A stretch of DNA of 6,321 nucleotides from Oceanospirillaceae bacterium UBA7410 (GCA_002470565.1 DKMQ01000015.1:3334-9654); one strand, 5' to 3'. Shown: positions 1 to 5,831, counted from the stretch's first letter. A program made the numbers and translations. The notes: generated from the sequence alone by a model not told the origin.

Positions 1-971
1 AGCGCTTGAATACATGGCTTCAAAGTTCTTGATACTAGATCTTCCACCAAAGACTCTAACTTAGCGCGAGAGATTTTTACGTTAAGGTGCTTAGGACCAG
101 AAGCGTCTGCAGTGATGTAGGGTAGGTTTACATCTGTTTGGCTTGAGCTGGACAATTCAACCTTAGCTTTTTCTGCAGCTTCTTTTAAACGCTGCAGTGC
201 TAGCGGGTCATTATGCAAATCGATGCCAGAATCTTTCTTAAACTCAGCCGCCAAAAACTCGATCAATCGTAGGTCGAAATCTTCACCACCTAGGAATGTG
301 TCACCGTTAGTGGCCAGTACTTCAAACTGGGTTTCGCCATCTACATCAGCGATTTCGATGATAGAGATGTCAAATGTGCCGCCGCCCAAGTCATATACTG
401 CAATAGTAGAATCACCACGGCTCTTATCAAGACCATAGGCCAGCGCTGCTGCGGTAGGCTCGTTGATGATACGCTTCACTTCAAGACCAGCAATACGTCC
501 AGCATCCTTAGTTGCCTGGCGCTGAGAGTCATTAAAGTAGGCTGGCACAGTAATAACTGCCTCTGTTACCTTTTCGCCTAGATAGTCTTCAGCTGTTTTT
601 TTCATCTTCTTCAAGATTTCAGCAGCAATCTGTGGTGGTGCTTTGCTGTCGCCGTTTACATTAACCCAAGCATCACCATTGTCGGCTGCTTCAATTTTGT
701 ATGGCACCATTTTAATGTCTTTTTGTACAACGTCGTCTTTAAATTTGCGACCGATCAAACGCTTAATAGCAAATAGGGTATTGATAGGGTTAGTTACCGC
801 TTGGCGCTTAGCCGATTGACCCACTAAAATTTCGCCATCAGCAGCAAAAGCAATAATAGACGGCGTGGTGCGATCACCCTCTGCATTCTCAATTACCTTA
901 GCGCTGCCGCCATCTAAAACAGACACACACGAGTTAGTTGTGCCTAAGTCAATACCAATGATCTTTCCCAT
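1..971 (-). CDS. dnaK: Chaperone DnaK (Hsp70), 5' part of the gene
   Basis: DnaK is the cytoplasmic Hsp70 chaperone, which binds and releases unfolded segments in an ATP cycle driven by DnaJ and GrpE. About 323 codons are present; the gene runs off the left edge, so only most of the ATPase domain is seen (the E. coli protein has 638 residues). Visible motifs are phosphate-1 [12 protein letters not shown] at about residues 5-16, the catalytic Lys in [10 protein letters not shown] near 70, [20 protein letters not shown] near 145-164, [12 protein letters not shown] near 170-181, and phosphate-2 [10 protein letters not shown] near 194-203 with the autophosphorylation Thr. The reading frame is intact and aligns with E. 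coli DnaK almost without gaps. Two ATGs lie in tandem (974 and 971). I chose 971 because it gives the usual [10 protein letters not shown] start and lies 6 nt from a GGAG ribosome site. It sits downstream of grpE and has its own heat-shock promoter. The substrate-binding domain, and any dnaJ, lie outside the window. Confidence 0.98.
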   Translation of the reverse strand, partial: MGKIIGIDLGTTNSCVSVLDGGSAKVIENAEGDRTTPSIIAFAADGEILVGQSAKRQAVTNPINTLFAIKRLIGRKFKDDVVQKDIKMVPYKIEAADNGDAWVNVNGDSKAPPQIAAEILKKMKKTAEDYLGEKVTEAVITVPAYFNDSQRQATKDAGRIAGLEVKRIINEPTAAALAYGLDKSRGDSTIAVYDLGGGTFDISIIEIADVDGETQFEVLATNGDTFLGGEDFDLRLIEFLAAEFKKDSGIDLHNDPLALQRLKEAAEKAKVELSSSSQTDVNLPYITADASGPKHLNVKISRAKLESLVEDLVSRTLKPCIQA

Positions 972-977
972 CATAAA

Positions 978-981
978 CTCC
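978..981 (-). promoter_or_regulatory. Ribosome binding site of dnaK (decides the start)
   Basis: GGAG on the minus strand lies 3 nt before the ATG at 974 and 6 nt before the ATG at 971. The 6-nt spacing is close to the usual optimum and the 3-nt spacing is too short, which favours the second ATG as the dnaK start. Confidence 0.7.
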
Positions 982-1040
982 AATTCTTAATTCACCCTTA
1001 TAGGGCTTTTGTTTCAATTCTGCTTCAGTAACACTAGTGC

Positions 1041-1059
1041 CTTTAAGCCCTCTTTAAGC
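1041..1059. repeat. Short direct repeat in the dnaK leader
   Basis: CTTTAAGC occurs twice (1041-1048 and 1052-1059) with an 11-bp period, about one helical turn. It lies between the predicted dnaK heat-shock promoter and the dnaK start, so it would be transcribed in the leader as GCTTAAAG twice. No function is assigned. Being only 8 bp, it could be chance. Confidence 0.5.
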
Positions 1060-1089
1060 TCAAGGTTAGCGCTAATTGCTTGCATTCTT

Positions 1090-1117
1090 ATATAAGGCCT
1101 TATGTCACTCTTTCAAG
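1090..1117 (-). promoter_or_regulatory. Sigma-32-type heat-shock promoter of dnaK
   Basis: On the minus strand, CTTGAAA (1117-1111) matches the sigma-32 -35 consensus exactly. After a 13-nt spacer comes CCTTATAT (1097-1090), which matches six of eight bases of the CCCCATNT -10. Transcription would begin near 1083 and give a leader of about 110 nt before dnaK. The spacing equals that of the promoter ahead of grpE. No terminator is visible between grpE and dnaK, so dnaK is probably also read from the grpE promoter. Confidence 0.72.
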
Positions 1118-1135
1118 GACAAAAGGTTAATTATT

Positions 1136-1705
1136 CTATTTAGAAACGACTACCATGGCCGGACGAACAAGACGGCCATTGAGGGTATATCCTTTTTGAA
1201 AAACCTCCATCACAGTATTAGGCTCTAAATCTGGGTTAGGCACTGCAGTCATGGCTTCATGTAACGCTGGATTAAACGGTTCGCCATGGGGATCAAGCTG
1301 ATCTACATTGAACTTCTTCAATCCATCTAGCAGCATTTTTTGGCTCATTTCCACGCCTTCAAGCAAGCTCTTCAAGCTAGCTCCTTCAGCACTTCCTGCT
1401 TCAATAGCGCGGCCTAAGTTATCTAATAAAGAAACCACCTCTGCCATCAATTTTTCTTGGCCAAACTTGTGTGCTTTAGCCACATCCTGCTCACTTCTGC
1501 GGCGAATATTTTGAGCATCAGCTTGAGCTCGCAATACGTCACCTTGTTGCTCATCTATTTTAGCTAAAGCGACTTCTAGCTGCGCCTGCACTGACTCAAC
1601 TGTTATTTCTTCCAGCACCGACTCAGCCGCGGTTTCCACAGCGTCTTCTGGCGTATTAATATCCAGCTCAACTTCAGTTGCAGATGGCTGCTCTTGCTCA
1701 CTCAT
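1136..1705 (-). CDS. grpE: Nucleotide exchange factor GrpE
   Basis: GrpE is the dimeric co-chaperone that releases ADP from DnaK and also acts as a thermosensor in the heat-shock response. The product has 189 residues (E. coli 197). An acidic, poorly conserved N-terminus (1-35) is followed by a long helical or coiled-coil stretch (about 36-90, including VLRAQADAQNIRRR), then the family's C-terminal beta-rich head with FNPALHEAM at 144-152 and VFQKGYTLNGRLVRPAMV at 168-185. The frame stays open upstream to an ATG at 1807, but that start would lie upstream of the predicted promoter (1766-1793) and would add 34 atypical residues. ATG 1705 has an AGGGAG ribosome site 6 nt away and gives the usual acidic MSEQEQ start. 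It is followed by dnaK on the same strand, 164 bp away, in the usual gammaproteobacterial order. Confidence 0.97.
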   Translation of the reverse strand: MSEQEQPSATEVELDINTPEDAVETAAESVLEEITVESVQAQLEVALAKIDEQQGDVLRAQADAQNIRRRSEQDVAKAHKFGQEKLMAEVVSLLDNLGRAIEAGSAEGASLKSLLEGVEMSQKMLLDGLKKFNVDQLDPHGEPFNPALHEAMTAVPNPDLEPNTVMEVFQKGYTLNGRLVRPAMVVVSK

Positions 1706-1711
1706 AGACTT

Positions 1712-1717
1712 CTCCCT
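1712..1717 (-). promoter_or_regulatory. Ribosome binding site of grpE (decides the start)
   Basis: AGGGAG on the minus strand, 6 nt before the ATG at 1705, is a strong Shine-Dalgarno match. It supports 1705 over the longer open frame starting at 1807. Confidence 0.8.
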
Positions 1718-1765
1718 TACATAACTTTCGCAACCTTGACTATAAGGTCGCTTGACTGGAAATCT

Positions 1766-1793
1766 ATATGGGGACATCACCGCGTGATTCAAG
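1766..1793 (-). promoter_or_regulatory. Sigma-32-type heat-shock promoter of grpE
   Basis: On the minus strand, CTTGAA (1793-1788) and CCCCATAT (1773-1766) are separated by 14 nt. This is a near-perfect sigma-32 (RpoH) promoter. Transcription would start around 1760, leaving a leader of about 55 nt before the grpE ATG at 1705. It explains heat induction of grpE and, by read-through, dnaK. Confidence 0.88.
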
Positions 1794-1807
1794 CAATTAC
1801 TGCCCAC

Positions 1808-1829
1808 TTTTATTAGGTTTTTAATAAAA
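1808..1829. repeat. AT-rich inverted repeat between the grpE and recN promoters
   Basis: TTTTATTA (1808-1815) and TAATAAAA (1822-1829) are exact inverted repeats around a 6-nt loop. The repeat lies just upstream of the grpE -35 and about 25 bp before the recN -35. It could be an AT-rich upstream element or a protein site, but an 8-bp AT-only palindrome is weak evidence. Confidence 0.35.
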
Positions 1830-1854
1830 ATATAACACTACAGATAAAAAATAC

Positions 1855-1882
1855 TGGACATGCAACCACTACTGGATATAAT
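1855..1882 (+). promoter_or_regulatory. Sigma-70 promoter of recN
   Basis: TGGACA (1855-1860, five of six to TTGACA), a 16-nt spacer and a perfect TATAAT (1877-1882) form a strong housekeeping promoter, with a start expected near 1889. A second perfect TATAAT lies at 1888-1893 but has no good -35. Both -10 hexamers overlap the LexA box, as expected for an SOS gene that is tightly off until induced. Confidence 0.65.
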
Positions 1883-1889
1883 CACAGTA
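1870..1889. promoter_or_regulatory. LexA operator (SOS box) of recN
   Basis: TACTGGATATAATCACAGTA has the CTG-N10-CAG core of gammaproteobacterial LexA boxes (CTG 1872-1874, CAG 1885-1887) with symmetrical TA flanks and an AT-rich centre. It lies 23 bp before the recN start and covers the predicted -10, so LexA would block the polymerase. recN is a classical SOS gene, which supports the call. Confidence 0.85.
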
Positions 1890-1912
1890 TAATAATTCAC
1901 TGGAGCAGCTCT

Positions 1913-3595
1913 ATGTTGCAACAACTAATTGTTCACCATTACGCCTTAGTCGATTTTTTACACTTAGATTTCAGCCACAGAATGACGGCTATCAGTGGCG
2001 AAACAGGCGCTGGTAAATCCATACTTCTTGGTGCTTTGGGCTTAGCTCTAGGCGATAGGGCCGAGTCTGGCTGCGTAAGACAAGGCGCTGAACGGGCCGA
2101 TATTCATGCTGTTTTTGACCTAAGCCACCTACCCCAAATAAAAGATTATTTATCTGCTAAACATTTAGCCACAGCGCAAGACCCAGATACCTGCATACTG
2201 CGTCGCATGGTTAACCAAGATGGCCGATCCAGAGGCTATATAAATGGTAATCCAGTAAATATAACAGCCTTAAAAGAGCTAGGCCGCCAACTAATTAACA
2301 TCCACGGCCAGCACGAACATCAGCATTTATTGGGCCGTGACAGCCATCAAACCCTTTTAGACGCCTTTGGAAATTACCCCACACATCAAGAAGCAGTAGC
2401 ACATATCAGCCATGAATGGCTTGAGCTTGATCGACAAATTAAAGCGCTCACAGGTGGCCAGCAGCTATCTGAAGCAGAGCAACAGCTTTTGCAATATCAA
2501 GTAGATGAGCTAGAACAACTAAGCCTTTTACCTGATGAATTACTCGCCCTAGAGCAAGAGCACAAACAAAGAGCTAACGCAGACCAACTATTACAAGCCG
2601 TGCGTTGCGCCCTACCAGATAACCCTCTGGGCGAAGACCCTACAGCTTGCATACAGCGCTGGCAACAGCAGCTACAAAACTTTAGCCAACATAGCCCACA
2701 CTTAAGTGCGGCAGTAGATATGCTAGCTAATGCCTCGATACAAATAGAGGAGAGCCAAATAGAGCTGCAAAGCTTCCTACAAGGTTTTGATGAAGACCCC
2801 GCACGTTTGCAAAACTTAGAGCATCGCCTAGATCAAATTTACAGCATGGCCAGAAAACATAAAATTCAAGCAGCGGACTTACCTGAACACTTAGACGCAT
2901 TGCAACAACAACTGAAACAAAACCAAGATCAAGAAGGACAACTTGAATCCATCCATCAGCAACAACAAGAGCTTACAGGCGCTTATGATATCGCCGCAGC
3001 CAAACTCACCAAAGCAAGGCAAGCGGCTGCTAAAAAACTTGAAAAAGCCGTGGGAGAGCAGCTTGTATTATTAGGCATGCCTAACTGTCGATTAGAACTA
3101 AGCATGCAAACTAAACCCGACACACGCTTACAAATTAATGGACGCGATGATACAGAAATTTTAATTAGCACTAACCCAGGCCAAAGCGCTAAACCTTTAG
3201 CTAAAATCGCATCCGGTGGTGAGTTATCTCGCATCAGCTTAGCCATACAGGTGGTTATCGCTACTACCAGCATTACACCAAGCTTGATATTTGACGAAGT
3301 AGATGTGGGAATTGGAGGCGCTACGGCTGAAATTGTAGGTCGCTTATTATCTCAACTAGGGCAACATTGCCAATTGTTGTGTATTACCCACCTACCTCAG
3401 GTAGCTAGTCAAGCACAACACCACTTACAAGTGAGTAAATCTAGCCAAGGCCAAACAACACATACACAAGTAGCAGCACTGGATGATAATCAAAGAATTC
3501 AAGAGATAGCGCGAATGCTTGGTGGGGTTAAGCTAACACAACAAACCTTAGCTCACGCCAAAGAAATGTTAGGTACTGGGGCCTTATTGCATTAA
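1913..3595 (+). CDS. recN: DNA repair ATPase RecN
   Basis: RecN is an SMC-like ATPase of recombinational double-strand break repair; it associates with damaged DNA and is thought to hold broken ends or sister chromosomes together. The product has 560 residues (E. coli 553). The N-terminal ATPase half carries Walker A GETGAGKS at 29-36. The middle (about 160-400) is Gln/Glu/Leu-rich and reads as the expected antiparallel coiled coil. The C-terminal half carries the ABC signature ASGGELSR at 433-440, Walker B LIFDEVD at 458-464 and the switch histidine in CITHLPQVA (His493). All catalytic motifs are present. The ATG at 1913 has GGAG 7 nt upstream. It is divergent from grpE, single-gene, and controlled by the LexA box just upstream. 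The C-terminus ends ALLH; E. coli RecN, as I recall it, ends in a ClpXP-recognised LAA-like tail, which is not seen here. Confidence 0.97.
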   Translation: MLQQLIVHHYALVDFLHLDFSHRMTAISGETGAGKSILLGALGLALGDRAESGCVRQGAERADIHAVFDLSHLPQIKDYLSAKHLATAQDPDTCILRRMVNQDGRSRGYINGNPVNITALKELGRQLINIHGQHEHQHLLGRDSHQTLLDAFGNYPTHQEAVAHISHEWLELDRQIKALTGGQQLSEAEQQLLQYQVDELEQLSLLPDELLALEQEHKQRANADQLLQAVRCALPDNPLGEDPTACIQRWQQQLQNFSQHSPHLSAAVDMLANASIQIEESQIELQSFLQGFDEDPARLQNLEHRLDQIYSMARKHKIQAADLPEHLDALQQQLKQNQDQEGQLESIHQQQQELTGAYDIAAAKLTKARQAAAKKLEKAVGEQLVLLGMPNCRLELSMQTKPDTRLQINGRDDTEILISTNPGQSAKPLAKIASGGELSRISLAIQVVIATTSITPSLIFDEVDVGIGGATAEIVGRLLSQLGQHCQLLCITHLPQVASQAQHHLQVSKSSQGQTTHTQVAALDDNQRIQEIARMLGGVKLTQQTLAHAKEMLGTGALLH

Positions 3596-3617
3596 CTTAA
3601 CAATAGCTACACAGACG

Positions 3618-3646
3618 AATAAAGGCTAATAAAGTTAGCCTTTATT
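3618..3646. terminator. Bidirectional terminator shared by recN and fur
   Basis: AATAAAGGCTAA (3618-3629) and TTAGCCTTTATT (3635-3646) are exact 12-bp inverted repeats around the loop TAAAG. The stem is flanked by A- and T-rich sequence, so it can act as a terminator in both directions between convergent recN and fur. The right arm is the end of fur itself: read on the minus strand it encodes Asn-Lys-Gly-stop. Confidence 0.8.
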
Positions 3647-4045
3647 TACTCCATATAAATATACGGTGCGACTAGTAAGCTCATAGCCTAGCTCAGCGGC
3701 AATTTCTTTTAGGCGTTCATTGAGTACTGGATCATTAAACTCTTTTATACGACCAGACTTAATACATACAATGTGGTCATGGCTACTTTCTGTTGCCAGC
3801 TCAAACACTGAATTACCACCCTCAAAGTGATGCCGCACTACCAAACCTGCGGCCTCAAACTGCGTAAGCACACGATAAACTGTGGCTAAACCCACATCCT
3901 CGCCTTGCTCCATGAGCAGCTTATAGATGTCTTCCGCACTCCAATGATCGCCTTCAGTAGCTTGTTCAAGCATTTGGTAGATCTTCACACGTGGCAGGGT
4001 GACTTTTAGCCCCGCTTTACGTAATTCTTGGCTTTCTGATGCCAT
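3635..4045 (-). CDS. fur: Ferric uptake regulator Fur
   Basis: Fur is the dimeric, metal-activated repressor of iron uptake genes. The product has 136 residues, near the 134 of Pseudomonas Fur and shorter than the 148 of E. coli, which has an extra His/Cys tail. The N-terminal winged helix includes AGLKVTLPR (11-19) and the recognition helix GLATVYRVLTQF (52-63). The dimerisation domain contains HDHIVC (89-94). Ligands of one metal site are kept (His34, Glu82, His89, His91). Of the second site (E. coli His87, Asp89, Glu108, His125) only Asp90 remains; Ser88, Asn109 and Arg126 replace the others. Only one cysteine of the CxxC pair is present (Cys94, Ser97), as in Pseudomonas. The start at 4045 gives the usual N-terminus, though no good ribosome site is visible. 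No convincing Fur box was seen upstream. The stop codon lies in the terminator shared with recN. Confidence 0.96.
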   Translation of the reverse strand: MASESQELRKAGLKVTLPRVKIYQMLEQATEGDHWSAEDIYKLLMEQGEDVGLATVYRVLTQFEAAGLVVRHHFEGGNSVFELATESSHDHIVCIKSGRIKEFNDPVLNERLKEIAAELGYELTSRTVYLYGVNKG

Positions 4046-4061
4046 AGTATTGCTTACACTC

Positions 4062-4090
4062 TTTAGACTGTTGGATGATTAAGGTATGAT
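4062..4090 (+). promoter_or_regulatory. Possible sigma-70 promoter of bamE
   Basis: TTTAGA (4062-4067, four of six to TTGACA), a 17-nt spacer and TATGAT (4085-4090, five of six to TATAAT) lie 33 bp before the bamE start, inside the short divergent gap with fur. The -35 is weak. The fur promoter must lie in the same 78 bp or so, but no clear match stands out on the minus strand. Confidence 0.4.
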
Positions 4091-4123
4091 TCTGGCTACA
4101 GACTCAATACATAGATTTGGCTA

Positions 4124-4447
4124 ATGCAACGTTATCTTATCACGTCTCTTTTTATCGCGCTTATTAGTGGGTGCTCTACTATCGGTAATAACATCGATTT
4201 TTTAAGCGTACACAAAATTGATGTACAGCAAGGAAATATCATTACCGATGATATGATAGAGCTACTTCGCCCAGGGTTAACCGAAGATCAAGTGCAGTAT
4301 GTAATGGGTACACCACTATTAATAGACACCTTCAACCCTAACCATTGGGACTATGTTTACCGATATCTCCAAGGTGATGGTCAGGTTGAAGAACGAAGAG
4401 TAAGGGTGGTTTTCAAACAAGGCCGAGTGAGCTCGATTGAGCAATAG
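4124..4447 (+). CDS. bamE: Outer membrane assembly lipoprotein BamE (SmpA/OmlA)
   Basis: BamE is a small lipoprotein subunit of the Bam complex, which folds beta-barrel proteins into the outer membrane; it acts on the periplasmic face. The product has 107 residues (E. coli 113). A lipoprotein signal peptide is clear: a hydrophobic stretch at 5-14 and the lipobox ISGC with the modified Cys at 17, followed by Ser at +2, which allows transfer to the outer membrane. The mature domain carries the family pattern: QQGNIITDDMIELLRPGLTE at 35-54, the QVQYVMGTP turn at 56-64 and the FNPNHWDYVYRY strand at 70-81, ending in a short beta hairpin. No clear Shine-Dalgarno sequence precedes the ATG, but the start is fixed by the signal peptide. 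It is divergent from fur, as in Pseudomonas, where it is called omlA. No convincing terminator lies in the 34 bp before the convergent rnfH. Confidence 0.95.
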   Translation: MQRYLITSLFIALISGCSTIGNNIDFLSVHKIDVQQGNIITDDMIELLRPGLTEDQVQYVMGTPLLIDTFNPNHWDYVYRYLQGDGQVEERRVRVVFKQGRVSSIEQ

Positions 4448-4481
4448 TTCGAAACTACATCCATTGAACCTAGGCTTATAG

Positions 4482-4817
4482 TTATACCTTAGCTTTAAGC
4501 GCCGCTTTTGCAGCGCGGTTTGCTCTAGCTACTTTAGGATCTATGGTAAGTGGACGGTATATTTCTACCCTTTGCCCCTGTGTTATTTTCTCTGCTTGGG
4601 GGTTTTTCACTGCTTTACCAAAAATACCCATAGGCGTGCCCGCAAGCTGCAAACCCTCAAAGTGATCAACAATACCTGACATCACTGCCGCATCATAAAC
4701 TGTGGTACCTACAGGCACTTTAATTGCCACAATTTTTTGCTGATCTGGTAGCGCAAACGCTACCTCTACATTAATCATGTTTTGTGTATCAGTCACATTA
4801 TTCTCATTTATAGACAT
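4482..4817 (-). CDS. rnfH: RnfH-family protein (RatB), ubiquitin-like fold
   Basis: This is a small conserved protein of the RnfH/RatB family, predicted to have a beta-grasp (ubiquitin-like) fold. Its biochemical role is not established: the name comes from an rnf electron-transport cluster, and the earlier idea of a RatB antitoxin for RatA is not supported. With the start used here it has 111 residues. Family signatures are INVEVAFALPDQQ (15-27), the GIFGKAV turn (64-70) and RVEIYRPLTIDP (83-94), followed by a basic, Ala-rich tail. The start is uncertain. ATG 4817 overlaps the ratA end by 14 nt, GTG 4796 has a weak GAG nearby, and ATG 4778 would begin right at the conserved strand. The longer open frame from 4844 overlaps ratA more and is less likely. 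It is co-transcribed with ratA and probably translationally coupled to it. Confidence 0.88.
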   Translation of the reverse strand: MSINENNVTDTQNMINVEVAFALPDQQKIVAIKVPVGTTVYDAAVMSGIVDHFEGLQLAGTPMGIFGKAVKNPQAEKITQGQRVEIYRPLTIDPKVARANRAAKAALKAKV

Positions 4818-5232
4818 TGTCAGCACGCTTACAAAAAGCGTCAACCATATTAGCAGCTATGGGGCTAAACAACCCACCTAAAGCCTTACCTTTAAGCCCA
4901 GTTACACCAAACTCTAGGGCCATTTCTACTTTACACGCATCATGTCGTAGCGGCGTAAATATCCAGCTACCTCTCAAGTAGTCAAAAGGGCCATCTTGCA
5001 GCTCTAATACTATTTTTTCATCCGCGGTTAAAGTGTTTTGAGTCACAAACTGGTAACTAAGGCCTGCTTTAGCTAAATGCAGTCGAGCCGTCATACTGGT
5101 TTTGGATGACTCAATTAAGTCTACCTTAGAGCAGCCATCCAAAAATTCTGGATAGCTTTCCACATCATTCACCAAAGCATACATACTAGCCGCAGAATGC
5201 ATCACCAACGCAGAACGATTTATAGAAGCCAC
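4804..5232 (-). CDS. ratA: RatA, START/COQ10-domain protein
   Basis: RatA belongs to the polyketide cyclase/COQ10 family (START-like fold, with a hydrophobic cavity). The E. coli protein was reported to inhibit 70S ribosome formation; relatives include the ubiquinone-binding Coq10, so the cellular role is still debated. The product has 142 residues. Family features are the INRSALV strand (4-10), LVNDVESYPEFLDGC (20-34), LAKAGLSYQF (53-62), LQDGPFDYLRGSWIFTPL (78-95) and the C-terminal helix ANMVDAFCKRADNVY (127-141). The start is a GTG at 5232. It matches the E. coli start position closely, and the next ATG (codon 11) would delete the first strand. A weak AAGAG site lies upstream, in the loop of a possible hairpin. 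It is followed by overlapping rnfH and is divergent from smpB. Confidence 0.94.
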   Translation of the reverse strand: MASINRSALVMHSAASMYALVNDVESYPEFLDGCSKVDLIESSKTSMTARLHLAKAGLSYQFVTQNTLTADEKIVLELQDGPFDYLRGSWIFTPLRHDACKVEMALEFGVTGLKGKALGGLFSPIAANMVDAFCKRADNVYK

Positions 5233-5351
5233 AGCCTTGTACTCTTGATAAAAGGCTATATTAAAGTTAAAAGAGCTACCAATAAAGCAATATCACTATT
5301 TATTAAGAAAATGTCACTGCAGCCGATACAGGCTTGAGGTAGAATGCGTCC

Positions 5352-5831
5352 ATGGCAAAGAAATCAAAAACTCAAAAGAGCTCAACCGGCACCATTGCCC
5401 TGAATAAACGGGCAAAGTTTGAATATCATTTAGATCAGCGTATAGAAGCTGGCATGGTATTAACCGGATGGGAAATAAAAAGCATACGTGATGGTCGTGC
5501 AAACCTGACAGATTCCTACGTGGTAATAAAAGACCAAGAGGCTTTTCTTGTAGGCGCACATTTTTCACCGCTAATGACCGCCTGCACTCATGTGGTAGCA
5601 GAGCCTCGTCGTGAGCGTAAACTTTTGTTAAACAAAAAAGAAATATCACGCTTATTTGCAGCATCCTCTCAAACGGGCCAAACCATAGTAGCCACAGCCA
5701 TGTATTGGAAAGGCCATCGTGTTAAATGTGAAATTTGCCTAGCCAAAGGCAAACAACAGCATGACAAACGCGCTACAGAAAAAGACCGCGACTGGAGCAA
5801 ACAAAAACACAGGATATTAATGAAAGCCTAA
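5352..5831 (+). CDS. smpB: SsrA-binding protein SmpB
   Basis: SmpB binds the tRNA-like part of tmRNA and carries it to stalled ribosomes, mimicking the missing codon-anticodon stem. The product has 159 residues (E. coli 160). It has a basic N-terminus, TIALNKRAKFEYHL (14-27), the RNA-binding TGWEIKSIRDGRANL (38-52), TRKLLLN-like RERKLLLNKKE (87-97), and AKGKQQHDKR (131-140), followed by the basic tail (141-159) that enters the mRNA channel. KCEIC (125-129) has two cysteines in a CxxC spacing. Cys126 is also found in Pseudomonas SmpB as I recall it, and Cys129 replaces a usual Ala or Gly. The ATG has GAGGT 11 nt upstream, a rather long spacing. The gene lies 135 bp before ssrA on the same strand, with no clear terminator between, so its partner RNA may also receive read-through. 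Confidence 0.97.
   Translation: MAKKSKTQKSSTGTIALNKRAKFEYHLDQRIEAGMVLTGWEIKSIRDGRANLTDSYVVIKDQEAFLVGAHFSPLMTACTHVVAEPRRERKLLLNKKEISRLFAASSQTGQTIVATAMYWKGHRVKCEICLAKGKQQHDKRATEKDRDWSKQKHRILMKA

Noticed and set aside
223..438. Open frame on the plus strand inside dnaK
   Set aside because: It lies wholly antisense to strongly conserved DnaK codons, has no family features, and has no ribosome site that stands out.
994..1004. Small hairpin CCCT-TAT-AGGG followed by CTTTT on the plus strand
   Set aside because: It has only a 4-bp stem and lies in the leader of dnaK on the opposite strand to any gene that could end there.
1308..1514. Open frame on the plus strand inside grpE
   Set aside because: It is antisense to conserved grpE sequence and its product resembles nothing recognisable.
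1706..1807. N-terminal extension of GrpE to an ATG at 1807
   Set aside because: It would start upstream of the sigma-32 promoter and encode 34 residues not typical of GrpE, while 1705 has a strong ribosome site.
2983..3273. Open frame on the minus strand inside recN
   Set aside because: It overlaps the RecN C-terminal ATPase region on the other strand; the composition is that of a shadow frame.
4073..4091. Possible Fur box in the fur-bamE gap
   Set aside because: ATGATTAAGGTATGATT looks superficially like GATAAT repeats but matches the 19-bp consensus poorly and is not symmetrical.
4448..4481. Possible terminator between bamE and rnfH
   Set aside because: It contains only the 6-bp palindrome CCTAGG and short mismatched repeats, with no stem plus T run in either direction.
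4482..5232. ratA-rnfH as a toxin-antitoxin pair
   Set aside because: The neighbourhood and sizes suggest it, but the pair is a conserved core locus, RnfH has not been shown to neutralise RatA, and RatA has the COQ10-like fold.
5314..5664. Open frame on the minus strand over smpB
   Set aside because: It is antisense to conserved smpB codons, and its apparent hydrophobic start is a by-product of Lys-rich codons read backwards.
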